Origin: Planctomycetaceae bacterium
Lineage (GTDB): Bacteria; Planctomycetota; Phycisphaerae; Phycisphaerales; UBA1924
Direction: 5' to 3'
Length of the DNA stretch: 55,308 nt
Assembly (NCBI GenBank): GCA_021294835.1
Contig: JAJTDF010000012.1
Location: 1 to 55,308, forward strand
The notes under the pieces are model-generated. The model was not told where the DNA came from and searched no databases. It saw only the letters and a program-made list of their open reading frames with translations. This document shows, in pieces, positions 36,525 to 49,279 of this stretch. The translations under genes were made by a program, and so were the position numbers. The first letter of the stretch is position 1, and each line of letters starts with the position of its first letter.

Positions 36525-37552
36525 CACGCCGCCTCCGAGATTGCGTTGAGGAACACCTGCTCCAGGCTCGCCCGTTCCCGCACCAGTTCGGTGACCACCA
36601 CCCCGGCTCCGTGCAGGGCCCGGGCCATCGCCTCACGCAGGTCGTCCGCCCCCGCCTCGCTCTCCACCTCCACCTTCAGCCGCCGATCGCCCGCGCCAAT
36701 CACCGTGACCCGCCGGACTCCGGCGACACCCCCCGCGGCCCCGCCCACCGCACCCCCCGCGCCCAGCAGCCGTCCCCGCACCACACCCACCAGTCCGTCC
36801 TCCTGCTCGCTGATCGTCCCGTTTCGTTCCAGCACCACCTCCAGCACATACCGCCCCACGCTGCCGGCGCCACCCACCAGTTCCGCCGGCGTGCCCGCCG
36901 CCTTCACCCGGCCCCGGTGCACGATCACCACCCGATCGCACGTCGCCTCCACCTCGGCCATGATGTGGGAACTGAGCAGCACCACCCGCCCCGCCGGCAC
37001 GCCCTCCCCCGGTCGGGCCAGTTCGCGAATCAGCCCGCGCATCTCGCGAATCTGCCCCGGATCCAGCCCCGTCGTCGGTTCGTCCAGCACCAACACCGCC
37101 GGGCCATGCAGCACCGCCGCCGCGAGGCCCACCCGTTGCCGATACCCGCGGCTCAGTTCCCCCACCCGCCGCTTGCGCACCTCACTCAGCCAGCACTGGG
37201 ACAGGGCCTTCTCCACCACCGCGTTCTGCTGCCCGCGGGCCACCCCGCACAGCCCGGCGCGGAACCGCAAATAGCCATCCACCCGCATCTCGCCGTACGC
37301 GGGGGCCGCATCCGGCAGGTAGCCGATGCACCGCCGGGCGGCGCCCGACGCTGTGACTGTGTCATGCCCGCACACGCTGATCCGCCCCGCCGTCGGCGAC
37401 AGATACCCCGTGATCATCCGCATCAGCGTGGTTTTGCCCGCGCCGTTCGGCCCCAGAAGCCCCGTCACCAGCCCCGGGTTGATCGTCAACTCCACCCCGC
37501 TCACGGCCTCTACCCGCCCGTACCGCTTGCTTACATCGTGCAGTTCGATCAT
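36524..37552 (-). CDS. ABC transporter ATPase (GldA-like)
   Basis: This 342-residue ATPase powers the neighbouring permease. It has Walker A GPNGAGKTT (residues 34-42), the signature loop as ELSRGYRQRV (the usual LSGGQ is LSRGY, as in GldA/CcmA relatives), Walker B VLVLDEPTTGLD, and the switch His in LLSSHIMAEVE. About 110 residues after the nucleotide domain form a Gly/Val-rich accessory domain, including GAGGAVGGAAGGVAG. It is the first gene of the three-gene minus-strand unit. Confidence 0.93.
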   Translation of the reverse strand: MIELHDVSKRYGRVEAVSGVELTINPGLVTGLLGPNGAGKTTLMRMITGYLSPTAGRISVCGHDTVTASGAARRCIGYLPDAAPAYGEMRVDGYLRFRAGLCGVARGQQNAVVEKALSQCWLSEVRKRRVGELSRGYRQRVGLAAAVLHGPAVLVLDEPTTGLDPGQIREMRGLIRELARPGEGVPAGRVVLLSSHIMAEVEATCDRVVIVHRGRVKAAGTPAELVGGAGSVGRYVLEVVLERNGTISEQEDGLVGVVRGRLLGAGGAVGGAAGGVAGVRRVTVIGAGDRRLKVEVESEAGADDLREAMARALHGAGVVVTELVRERASLEQVFLNAISEAA

Positions 37553-37965
37553 GCTTGGCCCAAGCGTAATCCCAAGCCGGTTGGCAATCCGGGGATTCTG
37601 GGCAAACCGGCCCGCATCAGAGAGTGCGGTCGGCTTGCCGTGGGGGAGGGGCCGTCCGCCGTCTTGGATTGTATAGATATAGCATATGCATACTCGGTCC
37701 TAGAAGCCCCCCGTTCGCATGTTCCTCACGACCGGCCGCAACCGCCCCCTGACTGCATGCGAACTGACCGGCGGAGGCCCCCCTTCAGACCTCCCATCGC
37801 TTTGACAGCCGTTGCTTGGCGTGCGTGTCCTCTGCCCTGTCCGGGTCCCCTCCGCCCCATCCGTCCGGTTCGGTGCTTCCTGCGTGAATCCGATCACGCG
37901 TTGTTCCGGAAGACGTACAGAGGATACCGGATCCGTCGTCCATACACTCCGCTTCGTTTGTGTTC
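37553..37965. other. Divergent intergenic region with an AT-rich island
   Basis: These 413 bp separate the GldA-like gene from the PAS-GAF-receiver gene. Apart from an AT-rich stretch at about 37664-37694, no structure is visible. Frames through it read as Arg/Pro shadows. Confidence 0.5.
37664..37694 (+). promoter_or_regulatory. Candidate promoter island
   Basis: The stretch TTGGATTGTATAGATATAGC continues into ATATGCATACT. It is by far the most AT-rich patch in this part of the window. TTGGAT could be a -35 with CATACT as -10 at 19-nt spacing (plus strand); TATACA on the minus strand is an alternative -10 for the ABC cassette. Neither pair is near consensus, and the distance to the plus-strand gene (about 270 bp) would mean a long leader. 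Confidence 0.25.
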
Positions 37966-39807
37966 ATGGTCTCCGCTCCCACCACCCCTGATTCCGACCA
38001 CGCCGTTGGCGAGTCCCTTGCCGACCAGGCGGATCTTCCCTCCGACGGCCAGCCCGACCAGCCTCAGGCCGACGAGGCGGGTACCGTCGCCCTCCCGATG
38101 GCCCAGGTCCCGTCGTTCAATGACCGCTGCCTGCACGACATGGTCGGCGCCCTTGCCGAGGGACTTTGCCTTGCCGACTCGGCGGGCAAAGTCCTTTGGG
38201 CCAACGCCACGTTCCAGCGTTACGACGACCAGACCAAAGACCGCATTTCCGCCGCCTTTGCCCAGGCGGCGGCTTCGCTTTTGGACCCCCGCCGCGACCC
38301 CGCAGCCGTGGCCGCCGCTGCCGCAGCGTCCAGCTTGCGGCTCGAGGCGGCCTCATCGGACGGCCGCGTGTTCCAGATCTCCATCGCTGCGGTGCCGGAT
38401 TCCCCATCGGGCGCTCGCCGGCTGGCCGCCACCGTCTACGACATCTCCGCTGCTCGCCGCGCTCAGCAGAAGATGGAGGCCATCGACCGTGCTGGCGCCG
38501 AGCTGGTTCGGCTTGACGCGGACCTGATCCGCAAGATGAACATGGTCGAGCGGGTGCGCCTGCTTGAGCAGAAGATCGTCAAGTTCGCTCACGACCTGCT
38601 GCACTTTGATCACTTCGCGATCCGCGTGGTTGACGAGCGTTCGAGCAAGCTGGAACTGGTGATGAGCGCCGGCCTGCCGCCGGAGGCCATGGAGGTCGAG
38701 TTGTTCGCCCGTCGCGAGGGCAACGGCATCTCTGGGTACGTCGCCGCTACCGGCAAGTCGTACATCTGCGCCGACACCGCCGTCGACCCCCGTTATGTCA
38801 TCGGCATCAACGCCGCCCGCTCGTCGCTGACCATCCCCCTGCGGATGAGCGACAAGGTCATCGGCATCTTCAACGTTGAGAGCACCCAGCCCAACGCCTT
38901 CACCGAGGAGGACCGGGCCTTCGGCGAGTCCTTCGCGACCCACATCGCCCTCGCCCTGCACATCCTCGATCTGCTGGTCGTCGAGCGGTCCACCACCGGC
39001 CAGGCCGTCACCGGCACTGTCGAGGGGGAACTCTCCGAACCGCTGGAGGACATCGCCCAGGTTGCCGCCCGTCTGAAGGCGGCGATCGCGGGCATCAACA
39101 CCGGCACCGCCCCCGCCGATCCTTCGCTGCTCCGCTTCACTGAGCGGATTCTCGCGGATGTCGATTCAATCCGCCGGCGTGTGAAGGACGTCGCCGCCGG
39201 CCCGGCGACCATCCTTGGCGCCGAGCGTTCTATCGCTGATGCCACGCTGGATCCGATGCTGGTCGGCAAGCGCGTGCTGGTCGCTGATGATGACCCTCGC
39301 ATCCGGCAGATCGTCCGCGATGTGCTCCGCGCCCGCGGCGCCGAGGTCGTTCTGTGCGAGAACGGCAACTCTGCATTGGCCGCGATCGACGGCTGCTTGG
39401 CCCCCGCGGGCGCGTCGGCCCTGCCCGGGCAGGAACGCACGGTGGGTTCGGGCGCTCCCGCACCGGCTCCCGGCGCGCGGCTGGCCGCCGACGGCCGGCC
39501 TCTGGCCAGCCACTTCGATCTGCTCGTCTCGGACATCAAGATGCCGGACAAGACCGGCTACGAGATCTTCTCCGAGGCCCGCAAGGTCCTCCCCGGCATG
39601 CCCGTCATCCTCATGACCGGCTTCGGCTACGACCCGCACCACTCCATCGTGCGTGCCTCTCAGGAAGGCCTCTCGTGCGTGCTGTTCAAGCCCTTCCAGG
39701 CTGAGCGGCTGATCGAAGAGGTGCACAAGGCGTTGCACCGGAAAGATGCCGCAGCTCAGGCCGGCGCGGGCGGCTCCCCTTCGGCCGGGTCAACTCGACC
39801 GGCCTGA
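37966..39807 (+). CDS. PAS-GAF-receiver signalling protein
   Basis: This 613-residue protein has a PAS-like region near the N-terminus (about 55-165: GLCLADSAGKVLWANATFQR), a GAF domain (about 180-340: GISGYVAATGKSYICADTAV and TIPLRMSDKVIGIFNVES), a helical segment, and a C-terminal response receiver. The receiver has its acidic pocket (VADDDP, Asp441-443), phosphoacceptor Asp523 in LLVSDIKMPD, and the later LMTGF and Lys in VLFKPF. There is no histidine kinase core or DNA-binding domain, so it likely acts through a partner protein. A Pro/Ala-rich insertion of about 35 residues (about 480-514) splits the receiver before the phospho-Asp strand. Confidence 0.87.
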   Translation: MVSAPTTPDSDHAVGESLADQADLPSDGQPDQPQADEAGTVALPMAQVPSFNDRCLHDMVGALAEGLCLADSAGKVLWANATFQRYDDQTKDRISAAFAQAAASLLDPRRDPAAVAAAAAASSLRLEAASSDGRVFQISIAAVPDSPSGARRLAATVYDISAARRAQQKMEAIDRAGAELVRLDADLIRKMNMVERVRLLEQKIVKFAHDLLHFDHFAIRVVDERSSKLELVMSAGLPPEAMEVELFARREGNGISGYVAATGKSYICADTAVDPRYVIGINAARSSLTIPLRMSDKVIGIFNVESTQPNAFTEEDRAFGESFATHIALALHILDLLVVERSTTGQAVTGTVEGELSEPLEDIAQVAARLKAAIAGINTGTAPADPSLLRFTERILADVDSIRRRVKDVAAGPATILGAERSIADATLDPMLVGKRVLVADDDPRIRQIVRDVLRARGAEVVLCENGNSALAAIDGCLAPAGASALPGQERTVGSGAPAPAPGARLAADGRPLASHFDLLVSDIKMPDKTGYEIFSEARKVLPGMPVILMTGFGYDPHHSIVRASQEGLSCVLFKPFQAERLIEEVHKALHRKDAAAQAGAGGSPSAGSTRPA

Positions 39808-39901
39808 TGAACCGATCGTCCTACCCCGTCTGTCCGCGTTGGCTGTGAGGTTCGCCGGAGCGCGCTCGTTTGGCCCGTTGGCCAACCGGCTCAGTGTGCG
39901 G

Positions 39902-40975
39902 TTACGCCTTCCTTCGCGCCAGCACGAATCGCTCATGCCCCTCAAGATCACGGATGATCCGGGCGTCCTCCAGCCCGCGTGCTCCCGGGCCGGTCCGGAC
40001 GCGCTCCAGCGCCGCGGCAGCTGTTGACGCCGCGACTTCGACCATCACCAGCCCGCCCGGCCGCAACGCCCGCCACACGCCGTCGAGCAAGCGTCCGACC
40101 GTCTCCAGCCCATCGCTGCCGCCCCGCAGCGCTCCGGTCGGCTCGTACTGCTTCACGTTTGCGGGCACCTCTTCCCATTCGGCGTCGGGGATGTACGGCG
40201 GGTTGGCCAGCACGATGTCGAACGTCCGCCCCGCTACCGGTTCCAGCAGGTCCCCCTCCAGCCACTCCACTCGATCCGCCAGTCCCAGTGACTGTGCGTT
40301 CGCCCGGGCCACCGCCAGCGCATCGGTCGACAGGTCGGTCCCCGTGACCTCGGCGCCTGGCAACTGCTTGGCGCACGCCAGCGCTACGCAGCCGCTGCCG
40401 GTGCACAGGTCCAGCACGGCCAGGCCCTCGCCCGCCTCGGGGCCCAGCGGGGCCGGCTCCGCCGCGGCAGCACCCGCACCCGCACTTGCGCTCTCGCCTC
40501 CCGCCGCAACCGCCCCCGGCAACTGCACGGTCTTCCACGGCAGCACCTTGGCCACCTTCACGCCGGGGTTGCGCCGCTTGGCTTCCTTCACGGCCTCCTC
40601 GACAAGCCCTTCGGTGCACGGACGCGGGATGAGCACACGCCGGTCGACCTTCAGCGACATCCCGTAGAACCAGGCCGTTCCCACCAGATACTGCACCGGC
40701 TCGTGCTTGAGGGCCCGCTGTGCCAGTCCACGCAGGGTGGCCAGTTCCTCGGCCGTCGCCACCCGCTCGGTGCTGGTGTACAGCCGCAGGCGATCGCAGC
40801 GAAGCACGTGCCCGAGCAGCATCTCGGCGCAGAGTGCCGGCGACTCTACCCCCGCCTTGGCCAGTGCGCCCTTGAGCCATTCCAGCAGCCGCTTGACTGT
40901 CCAGGCGTTGGCATCTGCTACGGCGCCGCTCGCCCCGCTCGTACCGCCCGCATCCTGCTTTTCGGTTCCGCTCAT
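39902..40975 (-). CDS. prmC: Release factor glutamine methyltransferase
   Basis: This 357-residue PrmC methylates the GGQ glutamine of release factors RF1 and RF2 with S-adenosylmethionine. It has the N-terminal helical domain (LCAEMLLGHVLRCDRLRLYT, with EPVQYLVGTAWFYG), motif I as VLDLCTGSGCVALACA, and the catalytic NPPY (Asn258). About 35 extra residues, Ala/Gly-rich (SASAGAGAAAAEPAP), lie between the two domains. The ATG at 40975 follows AAGGAG; a GTG at 41026 would extend it by 17 residues and overlap the polA stop. It lies directly downstream of polA. Confidence 0.93.
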   Translation of the reverse strand: MSGTEKQDAGGTSGASGAVADANAWTVKRLLEWLKGALAKAGVESPALCAEMLLGHVLRCDRLRLYTSTERVATAEELATLRGLAQRALKHEPVQYLVGTAWFYGMSLKVDRRVLIPRPCTEGLVEEAVKEAKRRNPGVKVAKVLPWKTVQLPGAVAAGGESASAGAGAAAAEPAPLGPEAGEGLAVLDLCTGSGCVALACAKQLPGAEVTGTDLSTDALAVARANAQSLGLADRVEWLEGDLLEPVAGRTFDIVLANPPYIPDAEWEEVPANVKQYEPTGALRGGSDGLETVGRLLDGVWRALRPGGLVMVEVAASTAAAALERVRTGPGARGLEDARIIRDLEGHERFVLARRKA

Positions 40976-41027
40976 CGCTCCGCCACTCCTTGGCCCAATC
41001 GGCACAAAGCTCTTCCCGCTCGCCACG

Positions 41028-44171
<3,144 letters not shown>

Positions 44172-44310
44172 GCGCCAGCGTAGCCCTCGCCCCCCAGCCC
44201 GCCCCCCAATCCGCCCGCCAGCGTTCCCCAGTTTGCTGGTCGGCGCGGGCCGATCTCGGTCGCGGGCGGCCAATCCGCAGCCCGGTTCCGCCGTGCCGAT
44301 AGACTCGCCC

Positions 44311-46974
44311 ATGCCCTTTACCCGTGGTTTCCGTTCAGCATGGCTGGTCTTGGCGCTGGCGTCGGTGTCCCTTCCCATAGCGGCGGCCGCCCCGGCTGAT
44401 CCGTCGCCGACCGCCCAGTATCAGGCCTTCAACCAGTCCATCCAGCGGGCCTGGTCCAACAAGGTCCTCAACGACGACCCGCAGCTCAACTGGGTCGCCC
44501 CCGGCCGCGTGGTCCTTCGGGTTGAGCGGGCCGCGGGACGCTGGGCATTTGTGCAATGGACGGCCGAAGCCGGAGCATCCGAGACTGCCCCGGCGTTCGA
44601 CCACGCGGCGGCCGCCAGCGATCTGTCCCGGCTGCTCGGCAGGCCGGTTGCGGCCGAGTCTCTGCCTCTGGTTCGCTTTGCTGTTGCGGAGGGACGCCTG
44701 ATTGGGCTGCTGGATCCGGAGGCGATCCGGAGCCCCCAGTCGCCGGTTGCTGTGGAACTGGAACCGCAGATCAAGGCTCTTGACGCGTTGCCCGAGGCGT
44801 TTGCTGCCGCGAGGACGGGGCAGGGGCGGTCGAGCAGCGGGCCGCCGACGAGTGTGGTTGTGCGCAACCACCTGTCCTCCGACGTCGAGTTGTTCTGGCT
44901 GAATCCCGAGTGCGAGGCTGTTCCGTACGGCCGTGTCGCCGCCGGAGAACGACTGGTGAGGACCACCTTTGCCGGTCATGTCTGGTCGGTGCGGAGCGAC
45001 AAACGCGAGGTTCTTCGCTTTGTTGGGGAACCGGCCCCGTCGGTGGCCGATATTCGCGATGCGGGCCAGCCCGCTGACGAGCCCGCTGGCAGACCGGCCA
45101 ACACGCCCCCCAGTGAGCCGTCGCCAGCTGCCCCCAGCAATGAGGCGGCTCCCGTTGCAGGTCCTGAGCAGAAGCCGGCCGCACCGCCACCGCCAAAGAA
45201 GCTTGATGCCCGCATCCGCCGGGGAAACCTGTACCTGCTCGAGGATGGTGTTGAGCGGTCACTCTCCACCGGCCACAGCCCCGATGCCGGCTTCGTGGGA
45301 CCGGTGCACTGGTCGCCTGACCGCTCGCGTCTGATGGTGATGTTCAACCGTGCCGCCAAGCATCCGCCGCTGCACCTGGTCGAAGCCCGACCGGTGCAGG
45401 GTGAGCCGCCGCTGCCGGGCTGGCGGCCCCGGGCTGTTGAGGTGGATTACCGGCGACCCGGCGATCCGGTGGACGAGTCCGTTCCGTGGGTCTTTGACGT
45501 CGCCAGCGGTCAGGGACGGGCGATGTCCACGGACCTGATCACGCCGGCGTGGAGCCTCGGTCAGGCGCACTGGGTCAGCCCGGATGCGTTCCGCCTGATC
45601 TTCAATCAGCGGGGGCATCAGGCCATCCGTCTGGTGGAGTTCAACGCGGCGACCGGCGCAGGCCGCACCGTGGTGGAAGAGACCAGCGACACCTTCGTGG
45701 ACTACCCGAACAAGATCTTCCATCGCCGCCTGTCTGACAGCCGACTGCTGTGGATGTCGCAGCGGTCCGGGTTCAACCACGTGTATCTGCTGGACGGCAG
45801 CAGCGGGGCCGTCATCCGCCCGCTGACCTCCGGCAAATGGATGGTCCGCTCGGTGCAGCACGTGTCCGACGGCCCGACGGCTGAGCAGCGATGGGTGCTG
45901 TTGCGGGTGATGGGCTACCACGCCGGGCAGGACCCGTACCACATGCACTTTCTGCGGGTGGAGATCGAATCCGGCAAGATCACTGTGCTGACCGACGCTG
46001 ACGGTGACCACAGCATCGAGCGGTCCCCGGACGGGGCGCACTACACCGCGGTCTGGCAACGGGTGGACCATCCGCCCGTGCATCAGGTCCGCCGGTGGGC
46101 CGACGGTGCGCTGCTGAGCACCCTCTCGACGGCCGACGCGTCGGCGCTCATCTGGGCGGGGTGGCGGCCTCCGGAGCGGTTCGTCGCCAAGGGCCGCGAC
46201 GGCGTCACCGACATCTGGGGGGTGATCTTCTTCCCTTCGAACCTGCAGCCGACCGACCGCCTGCCAGTCATCGAGCACATTTACGCCGGTCCGCACGATT
46301 TCTTCGTGCCCAAGCGGTGGGAGGTCTGGCGTTCCGAGCGGGAACTCGCCGAACGCGGGTTCATCGTCGTTCGGATCGACGGCATGGGCACCAACTGGCG
46401 GAGCAAGGCCTTCCATGATGTGGCCCACCGCAACCTCGCCGACAGCGGCTTCCCTGATCGCATCGCCTGGCTTCGCGCCGCCGCCGCCCGCTTTCCGCAG
46501 ATGGATCTCGGCCGCGTCGGCATCTACGGCGGTTCCGCTGGCGGCCAAAGCGCCCTCCGCGCCGTCCTCGCCCACGGCGAGTTCTACCGTGCCGCGGCGG
46601 CCGACTGCGGCTGCCACGACAACCGGGTGGACAAGCAGTGGTGGAACGAACTGTGGATGGGCTATCCGGTCGGCCCGCACTATCACGAGCAGTCGAACGT
46701 GACCAACGCCCACCGGCTGCAGGGCCGCCTGCTGCTCACCGTCGGCGCTATGGACCGCAACGTGGACCCGCAGAGCACCATGCAGGTCGCTGACGCGCTG
46801 ATCGCTGCGGACAAGGACTTCACGCTGCTGGTCGTGCCCGGCGCTGGGCATGGCGCCGGCGAGAGCCCGTACGCGCGTCGTCAGCGGTACGAGTTCTTCC
46901 GCGAAGCACTCGGTGCTGCTGCGCCGGGCTCAGCCCGGGATCAATCAGAGGGTGCTCCGTCGCCCGCCCGCTGA
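44311..46974 (+). CDS. S9-family exported serine peptidase (DPP-IV-like)
   Basis: This 887-residue protein has a signal peptide ([20 protein letters not shown]), a long beta-propeller-like N-terminal region (for example [20 protein letters not shown], then [20 protein letters not shown]), and a C-terminal alpha/beta hydrolase of the prolyl oligopeptidase family. The nucleophile elbow is [12 protein letters not shown] (Ser742), with the acid Asp815 in VGAMDRNVD and the base His847 in GAGHG. The usual elbow GWSYGG reads GGSAGG here. It should cleave short or Pro-containing peptides outside the cytoplasm. Residues about 270-355 are a Pro/Ala-rich insertion. The gene is divergent from polA. Confidence 0.92.
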   Translation: MPFTRGFRSAWLVLALASVSLPIAAAAPADPSPTAQYQAFNQSIQRAWSNKVLNDDPQLNWVAPGRVVLRVERAAGRWAFVQWTAEAGASETAPAFDHAAAASDLSRLLGRPVAAESLPLVRFAVAEGRLIGLLDPEAIRSPQSPVAVELEPQIKALDALPEAFAAARTGQGRSSSGPPTSVVVRNHLSSDVELFWLNPECEAVPYGRVAAGERLVRTTFAGHVWSVRSDKREVLRFVGEPAPSVADIRDAGQPADEPAGRPANTPPSEPSPAAPSNEAAPVAGPEQKPAAPPPPKKLDARIRRGNLYLLEDGVERSLSTGHSPDAGFVGPVHWSPDRSRLMVMFNRAAKHPPLHLVEARPVQGEPPLPGWRPRAVEVDYRRPGDPVDESVPWVFDVASGQGRAMSTDLITPAWSLGQAHWVSPDAFRLIFNQRGHQAIRLVEFNAATGAGRTVVEETSDTFVDYPNKIFHRRLSDSRLLWMSQRSGFNHVYLLDGSSGAVIRPLTSGKWMVRSVQHVSDGPTAEQRWVLLRVMGYHAGQDPYHMHFLRVEIESGKITVLTDADGDHSIERSPDGAHYTAVWQRVDHPPVHQVRRWADGALLSTLSTADASALIWAGWRPPERFVAKGRDGVTDIWGVIFFPSNLQPTDRLPVIEHIYAGPHDFFVPKRWEVWRSERELAERGFIVVRIDGMGTNWRSKAFHDVAHRNLADSGFPDRIAWLRAAAARFPQMDLGRVGIYGGSAGGQSALRAVLAHGEFYRAAAADCGCHDNRVDKQWWNELWMGYPVGPHYHEQSNVTNAHRLQGRLLLTVGAMDRNVDPQSTMQVADALIAADKDFTLLVVPGAGHGAGESPYARRQRYEFFREALGAAAPGSARDQSEGAPSPAR

Positions 46975-46976
46975 CA

Positions 46977-47519
46977 TCAGCCGCGCTTGGCGTACCGGGG
47001 CTCTACGAACGACCCGAAGTGCCTCACGCCCAGCAGTTCAAGGGCGTGGGGTGCGTTGCCCGCCGCTCCGCTGAACATCGGCAGCCCAGCCCCAAGCAGC
47101 ACCAGCGCCACGGTGATGATGTACTGGTCGATCAGGCCGGCCTGATGCGATGAGGCGGCCACCACCGCGCCGCCGACCACCCAGATGCCCGCGTCGTCGC
47201 GCTCGGACTTGAGCCGGGCGATGGTGTCTGCAGCGGGCGCATTGACGAACGTCACGTCGGCTGGTTTGTCCGCGTCTGGCGGGCGGCTGGTGAGGACCCA
47301 GCACCGCTTGCCGACATACGGCCATACGCCGAAGCCCCGCACCTGGTCGTAGGTGCGTCGGCCCATGACCAGGTCGCCCATACCGGCCATGAAGGCGGCA
47401 AAGGCGGCCTCCAACTCCGGCTCGGGCGGCAGAGCGTTGAGCCAGTCCACCGAGCCGGCGGTGTCGGCGATGAAGCCGTCGGCGCTGGTGGCCAGTGCCA
47501 GGACAACCCTCCTGCTCAT
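46977..47519 (-). CDS. RibD C-terminal/dihydrofolate-reductase-like protein
   Basis: This 180-residue protein has the fold signature VVLALATSADGFIADTAGSV followed by DWL, VMGRRTYDQV, and IWVVGGAVVAASSHQAGLID near the end. These are the NADPH-binding pattern of the RibD C-terminal domain family of DHFR-like reductases. It is a stand-alone domain; such proteins are mostly uncharacterised and are not the main dihydrofolate reductase. Its stop lies 3 bp from the convergent peptidase stop. Confidence 0.88.
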   Translation of the reverse strand: MSRRVVLALATSADGFIADTAGSVDWLNALPPEPELEAAFAAFMAGMGDLVMGRRTYDQVRGFGVWPYVGKRCWVLTSRPPDADKPADVTFVNAPAADTIARLKSERDDAGIWVVGGAVVAASSHQAGLIDQYIITVALVLLGAGLPMFSGAAGNAPHALELLGVRHFGSFVEPRYAKRG

Positions 47520-47556
47520 CGGTGCATCCTCGATGGGTGGTGCAAGGGGTGCATGA

Positions 47557-48108
47557 TCAGAACGCCGGCGGCAGGCCCCGGGCGCGCCGGATGGCCGCGA
47601 GGTGCGCCGTGTGCCAGCCTTCGTGCCAGGCGGCGCGTTCCAGGCACGCCAGGCGATCCGGGGCGTACTCAGCCATGGCCCCGGCCGGCGGCAGCAGCAC
47701 CTGCGAAGGTGTCAGGTTTTCACCCGCCCGGAGCATGGTTGCAAAGCCGCGGCGCATGCGACGAAGCATGATGGCGGGGGAGCGCTCGGTTCGTGGTGAG
47801 GTCGAGGGGCGAGGCGTGCGGACGGCGGCGCCGCCGGGACCGAACATCGAGTCGTGGGCGCGGACGTACTCGCCCGGCAGTGCGGGTGGCTTGCCGCCGA
47901 GGTTGGCCGTGACGAAGGCGTAGTAGGCGGTGAGGTGGGTGACAACCCACTCGGGGGACTCCGGGGTGGTGTGGGCGGTCGGTCGCCAGGTGCGCAGGTG
48001 CACATCCTCCAGAAGGAACAGCAACGTTGCGTGCACCGCCTGCAGGTGCGCCAGGGTTCGCCCCTGTGCCAACCGCACGCCCGCCCGACATACCTGCTCG
48101 CTCACCAT
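47557..48108 (-). CDS. DinB-family protein
   Basis: This 183-residue four-helix protein has conserved histidines in LQAVHATLLFLLEDV and, near the C-terminus, HEGWHTAHLAAIRRARGLP, which matches the DinB/YfiT metal-site pattern. Members bind divalent metal and often act as thiol transferases or are damage-inducible; the role here is unknown. The ATG at 48108 (MVSEQV) is preferred to a longer frame from 48177. It lies 37 bp downstream of the reductase gene's coding start on the opposite side, so the two minus-strand genes may be co-transcribed. Confidence 0.78.
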   Translation of the reverse strand: MVSEQVCRAGVRLAQGRTLAHLQAVHATLLFLLEDVHLRTWRPTAHTTPESPEWVVTHLTAYYAFVTANLGGKPPALPGEYVRAHDSMFGPGGAAVRTPRPSTSPRTERSPAIMLRRMRRGFATMLRAGENLTPSQVLLPPAGAMAEYAPDRLACLERAAWHEGWHTAHLAAIRRARGLPPAF

Positions 48109-48245
48109 GATGAAATCCTGCCTTGGTTGACCGGGTGGGTCACTGAAGCGCCGGTGGTACGACTCTACACTGCACAACTCCCGAGCGGTGCGCGGACGTG
48201 TTGTGTCGCAACCAGCGCCCGGTCGAGATGCAAAGGAACGGCCGC

Positions 48246-49256
48246 ATGAACACCTCTGTTTCGCGTCGTGAGGCTCTTCTCGGGATCGGTGGTCTGGGCG
48301 TCGCCGGCGCGTTGACGCTGGCCGGGGGCCAGTCGGCGGCGTTCGGCCGTCAGGCGTCGGCCTCGGCAGGCTCGGCTACGCCCCAGCAGGGCGCCGGGTT
48401 CTACCGCTTCCGCCTCGGCGATGTCGAGTGCTTCTCGATCGGCGACAGCCAGGGCCGGCTGCCGGCCTTCCCGCTCTGGGGTGAGAACGCGGGGGAGGCT
48501 GCGGTCAACGCGGCCCTGAAGGCTCGGGCGGTGCCGCCGGGGTTGATGCTGATGCACTTCAATGTGCTGGTTATTCGCGTGGGCGGCGAGACCTGGCTGG
48601 TGGACGCCGGCAACGGGCCTTCGGGGGATCGCCCGGGCCAACTGCTCACCCATCTGGGCACGCTGGGCATCAAGCCTGAAGCGGTCACCGGCGTGATCCT
48701 CAGCCACCTGCACGGCGACCACTTCGCCGGGCTGTTCACCGCTGACAACCGCCTGACGTTCCCCAACGCCCGTTACATGCTGAACAAGCTGGAGCGTGAC
48801 TTCTGGACGACGCCGGACCTCAGCAAGACCAACCTGCCGGAGGCGTTCAAGAAGAACATGACCGAGGGTGCCGGCAAGGCTCTGGCAGCGCTGACCGCAA
48901 GCAAGAAACTGGAGATCATCCAGGGCGATATGAAGGTCAGCGGCGGGCTGTCGGTGCGGCACACCGGCGGGCACACGCCGGGGCACCAGACGGTGGTGGT
49001 CGAAGGTGGCGGCCAAAGGCTGGACATGATCGTGGACGCGGTTCACCACTTCGTGCTGAGTTTCCGCAATCCGGACTGGCACGCCCAGTTCGATGTCGAC
49101 GCCAAGCAGGGGGCCGCGGTGCGGCGGGCGACGCTGCAGCGGCTGGCCTCAGACGGCACGCTGGTGATGGGCTATCACACGCCTTGGCCGGGTCTGGGCA
49201 ACGTGCTGCCCGATGGCGACGGGTTCGCGTGGCACCCGGCGCAGTGGGAGTGGTGA
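48246..49256 (+). CDS. Tat-exported metallo-beta-lactamase-fold hydrolase
   Basis: This 336-residue protein begins MNTSVSRREALLGIGG, with a twin-arginine motif (SRREALL) before a hydrophobic stretch, so it is probably exported folded by Tat. The MBL metal motif is HLHGDH (His154, His156, Asp158, His159), supported by WLVDAGNGPSG before it and HTGGHTPGHQ later. The layout fits N-acyl-homoserine-lactonase-like or related esterases; the substrate cannot be read. AAGGA lies upstream of the ATG. It is divergent from the DinB-family gene across 137 bp. Confidence 0.92.
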   Translation: MNTSVSRREALLGIGGLGVAGALTLAGGQSAAFGRQASASAGSATPQQGAGFYRFRLGDVECFSIGDSQGRLPAFPLWGENAGEAAVNAALKARAVPPGLMLMHFNVLVIRVGGETWLVDAGNGPSGDRPGQLLTHLGTLGIKPEAVTGVILSHLHGDHFAGLFTADNRLTFPNARYMLNKLERDFWTTPDLSKTNLPEAFKKNMTEGAGKALAALTASKKLEIIQGDMKVSGGLSVRHTGGHTPGHQTVVVEGGGQRLDMIVDAVHHFVLSFRNPDWHAQFDVDAKQGAAVRRATLQRLASDGTLVMGYHTPWPGLGNVLPDGDGFAWHPAQWEW

Positions 49257-49279
49257 CGCGTCTGGCGGATCGTCGGGGC

